DNA of 64,000 nt from the NCBI RefSeq assembly GCF_014282275.1, contig NZ_VFIA01000008.1:62001-126000 (forward strand), written 5' to 3'. Both the position numbers and the translations under genes were made by a program. The stretch comes from Spirosoma utsteinense. Lineage in GTDB: Bacteria > Bacteroidota > Bacteroidia > Cytophagales > Spirosomataceae. This document shows positions 34,482 through 41,782 of the stretch, piece after piece (the stretch's first letter is position 1; every line of letters begins with the position of its first letter). The notes under the pieces were generated by a model. It searched no databases and had not been told where the DNA came from. It was given only the letters and a program-made list of their open reading frames with translations.

Positions 34482-34646
34482 ATGTTCCTCATTCTGTTCA
34501 TAAGGGATTTAGGTAAGCTTCTTCTGTACACGGTAGCCGCGCTGGTTATGGCGACGGGGTTTGTCACGTTCGTTATCCCAACTGTCATTGTGCGTTATAC
34601 ACTGCACCTTTTAAGTACGGGTAGCCCGGCAGACGTTTCCTGCTGA
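34482..34646 (+). CDS. Small membrane protein, 54 residues
   Basis: An ATG-to-TGA frame of 54 codons. The product begins FLILFIRDLGKLLLYTVA and contains one long hydrophobic stretch of about 25 residues (LLLYTVAALVMATGFVTFV and on), then a short polar tail ending in Cys. It resembles no family that I know. Support comes from a well-spaced Bacteroidota promoter just upstream and from the location in an otherwise empty gap. It is convergent with the DUF4249 gene, whose end is 12 nt away. It could be an inner-membrane regulatory peptide or a toxin-like small protein. Confidence 0.55.
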   Translation: MFLILFIRDLGKLLLYTVAALVMATGFVTFVIPTVIVRYTLHLLSTGSPADVSC

Positions 34647-34658
34647 GCCCAGCCCGCC

Positions 34659-35549
34659 TTACTGGCGCACATTTTCCGGTACTACCCGGGCCGTACGCGT
34701 CCGTATGGCGGTGGCCATAAAGAATCCTACGGCTGCCGGTCCGCCAGGACGCGTATTGGTAACATTCGTCGGCACGTTGGCGGGTGGTGTGGCAAAGAGA
34801 CCCCCATTTGTGATTTGGGTGCGGAGTTCCTGCCAGAAATTGAACGCTTCGGGTGTCAGTGACATCAGGTCGACGCGAACCACATCATTGAGCGCATACA
34901 GACTGTCGGGGTTCGGCGACTGGCGGATAGGCCGGATGAACACCAGTCCATCGGTATCGGCACTACCCTGAAACGAGCCATCCTGCGACACGATAATGTC
35001 GCGGGGCTTATTTTGAAACACCTCATTGCGGTAGAACCGTATCCGGTAAAAATCGGTTGCCCCAGCCAGATCCCGGGCATAAAGCTCGGCCTGATAGCCC
35101 TCCGTGTCGGACAGCGGGTTTAACTTTTCCTTTCTGAAAATAAGCGAGTCGATGGCCGGAACCCGGTTCATTTTAGAGCTGGCCTGGTAAGTCTCTCCCT
35201 GATACGCAATGGTCAGGCTATAGGTCTGCCCGATGCGGCCCAGCGTGTCACCGGTTTTAGGTGTCCACACATAATACCCGTCGTTGTCAGGATCGGTGAA
35301 CGCAAACGTCCGTCCCCCTTTATCAGACACCTGTACTGTAGCACCAGCAACCACTGGGGGTGGGCTACTGTCGAAATAGGCTGCGGTCTGGGTTAGCCGG
35401 ATGGTTTGCGGGCCGGGCTGGTCGGTGAGTGTGGCTTCTACCGACAGTAGCGTTGGCCCTGTATCGAGCTTGGCGTCGATCACCGTTTCGCAGCTGTACA
35501 GCCCGAAAGAGCAAATGAGCAAAAAGGCTGAACTAAGTATTGATTTCAT
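34659..35549 (-). CDS. DUF4249 lipoprotein, partner of the TonB receptor
   Basis: A 296-residue lipoprotein: signal with lipobox FGLYSCETV, then a beta-rich domain typical of DUF4249 (LLSVEATLTDQPGPQTIRL, GATVQVSDKGGRTFAFTD, GQTYSLTIAYQGETYQAS). DUF4249 genes are regularly found directly after TonB-dependent receptors in Bacteroidota and are taken to be surface or periplasmic accessory proteins for uptake. Here the receptor gene lies 81 nt upstream on the same strand. The ligand is unknown. Confidence 0.9.
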   Translation of the reverse strand: MKSILSSAFLLICSFGLYSCETVIDAKLDTGPTLLSVEATLTDQPGPQTIRLTQTAAYFDSSPPPVVAGATVQVSDKGGRTFAFTDPDNDGYYVWTPKTGDTLGRIGQTYSLTIAYQGETYQASSKMNRVPAIDSLIFRKEKLNPLSDTEGYQAELYARDLAGATDFYRIRFYRNEVFQNKPRDIIVSQDGSFQGSADTDGLVFIRPIRQSPNPDSLYALNDVVRVDLMSLTPEAFNFWQELRTQITNGGLFATPPANVPTNVTNTRPGGPAAVGFFMATAIRTRTARVVPENVRQ

Positions 35550-35630
35550 GATGGTGCTGGCTGGTTCCCTCCTCCTCTACTCTCCCCGGATGTAGTTTAC
35601 TGTTACGGGGGCAGGGCCGGGGGACTTTTG

Positions 35631-38075
35631 TTAGAATTTGAAATTATACGTTACCGACGGGATGGCTGTTGCAAAAACAGAATAGCGGATGGCCTGGGTA
35701 ACGACCGGATTGTCGGCGTTGGGCTGGAAAAATACCGAGAACGGGTTTTTACGGGCGTAGACGTTATAGACTGAGAAGACCCAGTTGTCGTCTTTCCGTT
35801 TGCCTGTCCGCTTGCGGCCCTGTAACGTGGCCGCCAGATCGAGCCGGTGGTAAGGGGGTATGCGGTAGTTATTGCGCCCGCCAACAACGGGGGTGGCAAA
35901 GTCTTCGTACTGGAACCGATTGGTGGGGAAAGTTGCGGGCGTTCCGCTGGCGAGCGTAAACGTAGCGGAGAAATTCCAGCGGCTGACCCGCCCCTCCCCC
36001 CGGGCGGGCGGATCGATCAGCAGCACGGTAGTAAGGTTATGCCGCCGGTCGAAGCGGGCTGCAAACCAGTCGCCGTTATTGATGCCTACTACCTGCCGCT
36101 CCGTGCGGGCCAGTGTGTAGCTGACCCAGCCGTTTACTACGCCCCGGTTACGTTTCAGGTAAAATTCGGCCCCGTAAGCACGGCCCTGTCCCGAAAGCAG
36201 GTCGCCTTCCAGGTATTTGTTCAGGATCAGGTTGGCCCCGTCGATGTAGTCGATCTGGTTTTGAAGCCATTTGTAATACATCTCCACCGACACTTCGAAC
36301 TCACTACCCGAGCCGCTCACCGCCCCGAAGTTTTTGAAGTATCCCCCCGCAATCTGGTCGGCGATCTGCGGTTTGATGTTATTAGTCGAGGGTGTCCAGA
36401 CATCGAGCGGAGTAGAAGCCGTTGTATTCGAGACGAGGTGAATATATTGCGCCAGCCGGTTATAGCTCAGTTTAAGCGAACTGTTGTCGCCCAGTTCATA
36501 CTTGGCGGCAAAGCGTGGTTCAACATTACCGTAGGTCTTGATGGGCTCTCCCTTTGTATACGTCAGCGTATTGATGGGTGGCCGACGCTGCCCGGGTGGC
36601 ACATCCTGCGCAAAATCATAAGCTTCGCCGGGGCCTATGTAGGTATAGAGCGAGTAGCGCAGCCCATACTGAAGTTGCAGCCTGCGCGACACCTGCTGTT
36701 CGTTGCCCAGGTACAAGGCGTTTTCCAGACCATATTTGCTACCAAGCCCGAACGTCCGGACCGTACCGGCACTGGCGGCTGTGGCCGTACCGGGCTGGAA
36801 ATCATGCAGAATGCTCTGGCCACCAAACGTGATGGTGCTCTTACCCAGGAACAGGGTAAAATCCGGCTTTATGCTGTAGTCTACAATGCGCGAGTTAGTT
36901 CGGAAGTAATCGTCCGCATTCTCGGGCTTGCGCTTCAGGTCGGAGTCGAGCGAGTAGTCGTAGTTGCTATAGTAAGCCGTGGTGTTCAGAAATAATTTAT
37001 CACTGAATACGTGGTTCCAGCGGGCCGAAGCCGTGGTATTGCCCCAGTTGAAGCCAAAGTCGGCCCCAAACACATCCCGACCGAAATAGCCCGACAGATA
37101 CACCGTATTTTTATCGTTGATGCGGTAATTTGCTTTGGCCGTCAGGTCGTAGAAATAGAACTTCGAGCCTTTCAGGTCGGCATTCAGAAACGGCTGGGCC
37201 AGAATGTCGGCGTAGGACCGGCGAGCGGCCACGATGAAGGAGCCCCGCCCCTTAAACAGCGGACTTTCGAAGGAAAGCCGGCTGAATATCAACCCGATTC
37301 CGCCATTGACTTCAGGCTTCTTGGCGTTGCCTTCTTTCAGCCGCACGTCCAGGATCGACGCGATACGGCCCCCATAGTTGGCCGGGATACCGCCTTTGAT
37401 GAGTTTCACATCTTTAACCGCATCCGGATTGAAGACCGAAAAGAACCCGAACAGGTGCGATGAGTTATAGACGGGTGCTTCGTCGAGCAGTACCAGGTTC
37501 TGATCGATACTGCCACCCCGGACATTGAAGCCGGTAGCCCCCTCGCCCACCGTCGACACGCCCGGCAGCAGTTGGATACTCCGCACCACGTCGACCTCAC
37601 CGAGCAGCGCCGGAATGCGCTGGAGCGTTTTAACGTCGATGCGGTTAACGCTCATCTCGATATTTTTGACGTTATCGTCTTCGCGTTGGGTCGACACGAC
37701 GACCTCTTGAAGCTGTTTACCCTCTTCCTTCAGTTCGAGATCAAGCCGTACATTCTTATCGGTCAGCTCAACCGTTCTTGTTTGCTTTTCATAGCCTACA
37801 TACGAGATAACGAGGCTGTAGATGCCCGGGGGAACAGGCACGGCATAGAAGCCGTAGTTGTTTGTGACGGCTCCGGTGCCCGTTTCTTTGACGTAGACCG
37901 ATACGCCAATCAGTTTCTCGCCGTTGGCTGCGTCTTTGATGTAACCGCTAACCGTGTAGTTGGCCTGGCTGGCCGGACGGGTAGCCGTATTTTGATCCGT
38001 CTGCGCCCGAGCGCCAGCCACAGCGGTCAGGGTAGCGAACAGCGCGACTGTCCAGCGAAGTAAGGTATGTTTCAT
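35631..38075 (-). CDS. TonB-dependent outer-membrane receptor with carboxypeptidase-regulatory domain
   Basis: An 814-residue outer-membrane transporter. After a signal peptide of about 24 residues comes a CarboxypepD_reg-like domain (YTVSGYIKDAANGEKLIGVSVY, at about 40-60), then the plug (VPALLGEVDVVRSIQLLPGV-like region and GFNVRGGSIDQNLVLLDEAP, about 155-195), and a 22-strand barrel ending in VTYNFKF. It takes up an unknown substrate using TonB energy. The absence of a SusD-like partner sets it apart from SusCD systems; its companion is the DUF4249 lipoprotein. A promoter candidate lies at 38138-38172. Confidence 0.93.
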   Translation of the reverse strand: MKHTLLRWTVALFATLTAVAGARAQTDQNTATRPASQANYTVSGYIKDAANGEKLIGVSVYVKETGTGAVTNNYGFYAVPVPPGIYSLVISYVGYEKQTRTVELTDKNVRLDLELKEEGKQLQEVVVSTQREDDNVKNIEMSVNRIDVKTLQRIPALLGEVDVVRSIQLLPGVSTVGEGATGFNVRGGSIDQNLVLLDEAPVYNSSHLFGFFSVFNPDAVKDVKLIKGGIPANYGGRIASILDVRLKEGNAKKPEVNGGIGLIFSRLSFESPLFKGRGSFIVAARRSYADILAQPFLNADLKGSKFYFYDLTAKANYRINDKNTVYLSGYFGRDVFGADFGFNWGNTTASARWNHVFSDKLFLNTTAYYSNYDYSLDSDLKRKPENADDYFRTNSRIVDYSIKPDFTLFLGKSTITFGGQSILHDFQPGTATAASAGTVRTFGLGSKYGLENALYLGNEQQVSRRLQLQYGLRYSLYTYIGPGEAYDFAQDVPPGQRRPPINTLTYTKGEPIKTYGNVEPRFAAKYELGDNSSLKLSYNRLAQYIHLVSNTTASTPLDVWTPSTNNIKPQIADQIAGGYFKNFGAVSGSGSEFEVSVEMYYKWLQNQIDYIDGANLILNKYLEGDLLSGQGRAYGAEFYLKRNRGVVNGWVSYTLARTERQVVGINNGDWFAARFDRRHNLTTVLLIDPPARGEGRVSRWNFSATFTLASGTPATFPTNRFQYEDFATPVVGGRNNYRIPPYHRLDLAATLQGRKRTGKRKDDNWVFSVYNVYARKNPFSVFFQPNADNPVVTQAIRYSVFATAIPSVTYNFKF

Positions 38076-38137
38076 TGTGTTGTCGATGGCGGTGGTGCCT
38101 GGTGGTAGGCCACCGCAGTTGTACTAAAATGACAACG

Positions 38138-38172
38138 CAAAAGTACATCCCTAAGGTTATGACTCAGTCAAA
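38138..38172 (-). promoter_or_regulatory. Promoter candidate for the TonB receptor operon
   Basis: On the minus strand TTTG (38172-38169), a 23-nt spacer and TACTTTTG (38145-38138). The start codon follows 62 nt after the -7 element. Spacer length is at the long end of the accepted range. Confidence 0.5.
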
Positions 38173-38245
38173 ATTTAGATAAAGCCGTGATTTTTAAGGG
38201 TGAGCGGCCCAATTTCTAGGACAAAACCGATATAGAAAAAAAGCT

Positions 38246-39121
38246 TCATTTGTCCTGTTTCTCAATTTTACGGATAAGTGCCTTCGCTTCGCTCTCTTTC
38301 GTCGGCGGAAATGAGGTAGGCAACGACTCCAGTAAGTCGGCCAGAATATGGGCAATGATAAGTTGTTGATTGGGCCGGTCGTCGCTCGGGATCACATACC
38401 ATGGGTTCTGCCGGGTAGCCGTAGCGTTGATGGTATCCTCATAAGCCTGCTGATACTCGGGCCAGAACTCGCGCTCTTCGAGGTCATTCTCGCTGAACTT
38501 CCATTGCTTCTCGGGATCGTTCAGGCGGGCGATCAGCCGTTTCCCCTGCTCCTGCTTCGCCACGTGCAGATACAGCTTTACAACCGGAAACCCATTGCGA
38601 AACAGGTAATCTTCAAAATGGACGATATCGCTAAACCGCTGTTTCCAAAGCGCCTGTTCATCCTTCGGCAGCAGATTTTCAGGGATATACTGCTGTTTCA
38701 ACCGCTCAGGATGCACCCGCATAGCCAGCACCTCTTCGTAATAGGTCCGGTTAAACACACCGATGTAACCACGTTCGGGCAATTCCTGCCAGAACCGCCA
38801 GAGGAAATCATGCTTCTGATCCTCTTCACTCGGCTTCTTAAAGGCAGACATTTTGAACCGGGATGGGTTAATGCCCTTGAACACATGCCGGATACCGCTG
38901 TCTTTCCCGCCCGCATCCATGGCCTGAAACAACACCAGCAATCCGTAATGTTCATCGGCATGCATGCGGTTTTGCGCCTGATCGATCCGGGCAGCCAGCG
39001 CATCCAGCTGACGGGTATGATCGGCCGTGTCGGTATACAGCAACCCGGTCATTGTGGGTGTATCGGTAGCGAATTTCTTACGACCGTCGTACCGAAATTG
39101 ATTGGTGTTGAGTGTTTTCAT
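38246..39121 (-). CDS. Polyphosphate kinase 2 family protein (second of tandem pair)
   Basis: A 291-residue cytosolic kinase that moves phosphate between polyphosphate and nucleotides. PPK2 hallmarks: the Walker A-like FQAMDAGGKDSGIRHVFKG, the FNRTYYEEVLAMRVHPE segment and YLHVAKQEQGKRLIARL (phosphate-binding Arg/Lys). It is clearly paralogous to the next gene upstream (39177-40058): both start with KxxxxxxFRYDG and align throughout. Whether it uses AMP, ADP or GDP cannot be told by eye. The gap to its neighbour is 55 nt, so the two are probably cotranscribed. Confidence 0.93.
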   Translation of the reverse strand: MKTLNTNQFRYDGRKKFATDTPTMTGLLYTDTADHTRQLDALAARIDQAQNRMHADEHYGLLVLFQAMDAGGKDSGIRHVFKGINPSRFKMSAFKKPSEEDQKHDFLWRFWQELPERGYIGVFNRTYYEEVLAMRVHPERLKQQYIPENLLPKDEQALWKQRFSDIVHFEDYLFRNGFPVVKLYLHVAKQEQGKRLIARLNDPEKQWKFSENDLEEREFWPEYQQAYEDTINATATRQNPWYVIPSDDRPNQQLIIAHILADLLESLPTSFPPTKESEAKALIRKIEKQDK

Positions 39122-39176
39122 GAGGTCATACGACGGTGAAGCCGCGTTCGTTTCTGGGGCCTTTCGGCCACCCTGC

Positions 39177-40058
39177 TCATTGTCCTTCGATAACAGAAAT
39201 CAGTTTTTGCAGTTCTGCAAAGCGCTCATCGTCCGGTTGGGGCTCGGTAATAGGCAGTTTTTTCAATTCATGGATTAGAATACGGCCCACCAGTAGCCGC
39301 ATGTTCTTTTTGTCGTCGGCCGGTATCACGTACCAGGGTGCATTCTCTGTAGCGGTTTCGTTGACGGCGGCTTCGTAGGCATCCTGATAAGCATCCCAGT
39401 GTTCGCGTTCGTCTACGTCGCCTTCCTCAAACTTCCAGTTTTTCTCTTGGTCTTCGATACGGGAAATGAGCCGCTCGGCCTGTTCTTTTTTAGAGATGTG
39501 CAGGAAAAACTTGACCGTTGAGAAGCCATTTCGGTACAGGTATTTCTCCATATCCCGGATGGCGTCGTAGCGATGCTTGAAGAGTTTATCCAGATCGTCG
39601 GTTGCTTTCTCGGGCAACCGCTGGCTCTCGGTCAGGATTTCGGGATGAACTTTGGTTACCAGCACCTCTTCGTAGTAGGATCGGTTAAAGACGCCGATCA
39701 TACCCCGCTCGGGCAGTTCGCGCCAGCTGCGCCAGAGGAAATCGTGTTCAAGCTCTTTTTCCGATGGCCGTTTGAACGAAGACACCCGTACACCCGTAGG
39801 GTTGGTCCCCGTAAATACAGCTTTGATGGTACCGTCTTTTCCGGCTGCGTCCAACGCTTGAAACACGGCTACCAACCCGTATCTATTTTGGGAAAACATC
39901 CGCTCCTGCCATGAATCGATCTCACTGGCCTGCTGGCGCAGCAGCGCTTCGTAATGCACATCGTCTTCGTAGAGGTCATCTACTTTAGTGGGTGCTTTCT
40001 TTATTTTGAATGAATTCTCTCCGTCATAGCGGAAGCGGTCGATGTCGAAATCTTTCAC
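39177..40058 (-). CDS. Polyphosphate kinase 2 family protein (first of tandem pair)
   Basis: A 293-residue PPK2. It starts with GTG at 40058 (KDFDIDRFRYDGENSFKI); this start is supported because the N-terminus aligns with its ATG-started paralogue. Motifs: FQALDAAGKDGTIKAVFTG, FNRSYYEEVLVTKVHPE and FLHISKKEQAERLISRI. The two paralogues differ in the Walker region (DAAGKDG here, DAGGKDS in the other), which may reflect different nucleotide preferences. A 15-nt palindrome (40068-40082) lies 9 nt upstream of the start, between this gene and the divergent msrA. Confidence 0.93.
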   Translation of the reverse strand: MKDFDIDRFRYDGENSFKIKKAPTKVDDLYEDDVHYEALLRQQASEIDSWQERMFSQNRYGLVAVFQALDAAGKDGTIKAVFTGTNPTGVRVSSFKRPSEKELEHDFLWRSWRELPERGMIGVFNRSYYEEVLVTKVHPEILTESQRLPEKATDDLDKLFKHRYDAIRDMEKYLYRNGFSTVKFFLHISKKEQAERLISRIEDQEKNWKFEEGDVDEREHWDAYQDAYEAAVNETATENAPWYVIPADDKKNMRLLVGRILIHELKKLPITEPQPDDERFAELQKLISVIEGQ

Positions 40059-40067
40059 AGGGCAGGG

Positions 40068-40082
40068 GTGTAAACTTTACAC
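40068..40082. promoter_or_regulatory. Palindromic operator candidate between PPK2 and msrA
   Basis: GTGTAAACTTTACAC is a perfect 7-1-7 palindrome located between the divergent PPK2 and msrA genes. Its position just before the PPK2 start suits repression of that gene or shared control. Confidence 0.55.
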
Positions 40083-40239
40083 AGATCAGTTACGTTCTCA
40101 TTGTAATCAACAACCACAAACCCACTTAATGGTTGCGTCTATCCTTCGCCAGCAGGCATCGGCACTAGCCAAAGCGTTACTGTCGGCTGTTGGACTGACG
40201 AGCTCGACACGGCCGGTTGTTCAACAGAAACCAACGATT

Positions 40240-40806
40240 ATGACCACGTATCAATCCGAGAACCTTGAGAAAGCTACCTTCGGCACTGGCTGCTTCTGGT
40301 GTACCGAAGCCCTTTATGAGTCACTGGACGGCGTTTTCGACGCCGTATCGGGCTACGAAGGCGGGCAGAAGGCTAACCCCACCTACAATGAAGTATGTAC
40401 CGGTACCACTGGCCACGCCGAGTGTGTGGAGGTGCTTTACGACCCCAAAAAAATAACCTACCAGGAACTGCTGGAGGCCTTCTTCCGGAGTCACGATCCA
40501 ACGACGCTGAACCGGCAGGGCGCCGACGTAGGCACACAGTATCGCTCGGTGATCTTTTACCACAACGACGAGCAGAAGCGCCTGGCCGAAACGGCTAAAA
40601 CCGAACTGGACAAAGCCGAAGCATACAGCAGCCCCATCGTGACGGAGATCAGCCCGGCTGAGACGTTCTACACTGCCGAAGCGTATCATCAGAGTTATTT
40701 TGCCAAGAACCCGAACCAGGGATACTGCGCTTTCGTGATCGCCCCGAAACTGGACAAGTTTAAAAAAGTATTCAAAGAGAAATTGAAGTCCGTTGAGCAA
40801 GTGTAG
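40240..40806 (+). CDS. msrA: Peptide-methionine (S)-S-oxide reductase
   Basis: The catalytic core begins at ATG 40240 (TTYQSENLEKATFGTGCFWC), giving 188 residues. It reduces methionine-S-sulfoxide in proteins; the catalytic Cys lies in GCFWC, with GYEGGQKANPTYNEVCTG and HAECVEVLYDP as further family motifs. The frame is open upstream with ATGs at 40129 and 40042. The first adds a 37-residue extension (VASILRQQASALAKALL) of unclear meaning; the second overlaps the PPK2 start and is unlikely. No MsrB domain is fused. A terminator follows at 40831. Confidence 0.93.
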   Translation: MTTYQSENLEKATFGTGCFWCTEALYESLDGVFDAVSGYEGGQKANPTYNEVCTGTTGHAECVEVLYDPKKITYQELLEAFFRSHDPTTLNRQGADVGTQYRSVIFYHNDEQKRLAETAKTELDKAEAYSSPIVTEISPAETFYTAEAYHQSYFAKNPNQGYCAFVIAPKLDKFKKVFKEKLKSVEQV

Positions 40807-40830
40807 ACTATTACGTACAAATCATCACTG

Positions 40831-40857
40831 AGCCCCTGAAAAGGGGCTTTTTGTTTG
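40831..40857 (+). terminator. Terminator of msrA
   Basis: AGCCCCT (40831-40837) and AGGGGCT (40842-40848) form a tight stem followed by a T-rich run. Confidence 0.88.
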
Positions 40858-41505
40858 TTAACCAATGGTGGTTTATAAGTGATGATGAGTGCGGTACCCT
40901 ATTGTACGTAGGCTGGATCGACGGTCATGGCGCAGCGAGCAAATTTCTCCCCGTGATGCTACTGGAACGTTAGTCGACTAAACCTATTCACTACCAGTAA
41001 AGTACCACCGAAATAGGCTTCTGGGTTATCATGACGGTTGAACAGAGACCACGAAAACCATGAAAGCAGGCTTTTTTTATTCTGGAGAACGCGGGGCGGT
41101 GTCCTACAAACTCAAACGGCAGGTCGTAGCAGACTACCGGTTAGCGCTTGAGCAAGCTACCGGCCTAAATCGATCCTGGATTCGTTGGAAACGAAGTGTT
41201 GCGTTGGAAGTTCGGTACAATCAGCGGCTCTTTTCTGAACAACAACCCCACCATTCGTTAACGTGTAGATGATTAGACAACAAAAATAAAGGGCCTTTTG
41301 GGTATGAGCTATTGGTAACCACGGGCATTTCCTGTGCTAAGCGCGGTATTCCTTATCAGCGGTTCCGCTTTGCCCAAATATGGGTAAGCCGCAGTTGATA
41401 CAGCCCTAAAGCATGTTAACGTACTGGACTCTGCGGCTGATTTCGACTATTTATCGATAAATCGAAAGGCTCAGAAGTTCGCGTTAATCTTACTACCAGA
41501 CCTGT
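40858..41505. other. Sparse region with weak ORF and an AT-rich palindrome
   Basis: About 650 nt with no convincing gene. A 70-codon plus-strand frame at 41060-41272 (starting KAGFFYSGERGAVSYKLK) has a fair start but no recognisable domain, promoter or terminator. A perfect palindrome ATTTATCGATAAAT lies at 41449-41462, flanked by TTTCG/CGAAA. Confidence 0.5.
41060..41272 (+). CDS. Possible small hypothetical protein, 70 residues
   Basis: ATG at 41060, TGA-terminated. The product is basic (many K and R) with a helical middle (RQVVADYRLALEQATGL). I recognise no family, and neither a -7 element nor a terminator is seen. It is listed because it is the best frame in a 650-nt gap; a chance ORF is equally likely. 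Confidence 0.25.
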   Translation: MKAGFFYSGERGAVSYKLKRQVVADYRLALEQATGLNRSWIRWKRSVALEVRYNQRLFSEQQPHHSLTCR

Positions 41506-41727
41506 CTAATCAGTAGCACACGGTTTTTTGCTGAACAAATGATCGGTCGCTTCAGCATACTCCCGGCGCGCCTGGGTCCGGGCTTCCCGACTGCTATTGG
41601 CAATAGCAGTCTGTTTATCTTGCTCTCCCTGCCGCATCAGATCATTGGCAATTTCAATGGCTTTTGCCCGGGTTTGTGGGTTTAAAGAACGCATAGCCGC
41701 CGGAAAATGTGTTGTGTTCCAAATCAT
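41506..41727 (-). CDS. Small YdaT-like/DUF2188-type helical protein
   Basis: A 73-residue protein starting at ATG 41727 (a TTG three codons upstream is less likely). The segment FPAAMRSLNPQTRAKAIEIA followed by NDLMRQGEQDKQTAIANSS matches the pattern of the small helical domain of Bacillus YdaT and similar stress-related proteins, in which a short W/Y-x(n)-P-x-S/A-M/L-K-N-L start leads into KAIEIANA. That identification is by eye. It is free-standing, 56 nt past the stop of nothing recognisable, and lies downstream of the seven-repeat protein's end only by position. Confidence 0.6.
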   Translation of the reverse strand: MIWNTTHFPAAMRSLNPQTRAKAIEIANDLMRQGEQDKQTAIANSSREARTQARREYAEATDHLFSKKPCATD

Positions 41728-41782
41728 CGCTATCAAAATTTTTCGGTAACTACTACTACTGATCGCACGGGCGCAGACCTTA

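Noticed and set aside
35847-36995. 382-codon plus-strand frame opposite the TonB receptor
   Set aside because: It mirrors the codon structure of a clear TonB-dependent receptor on the minus strand; the peptide has no domain or signal.
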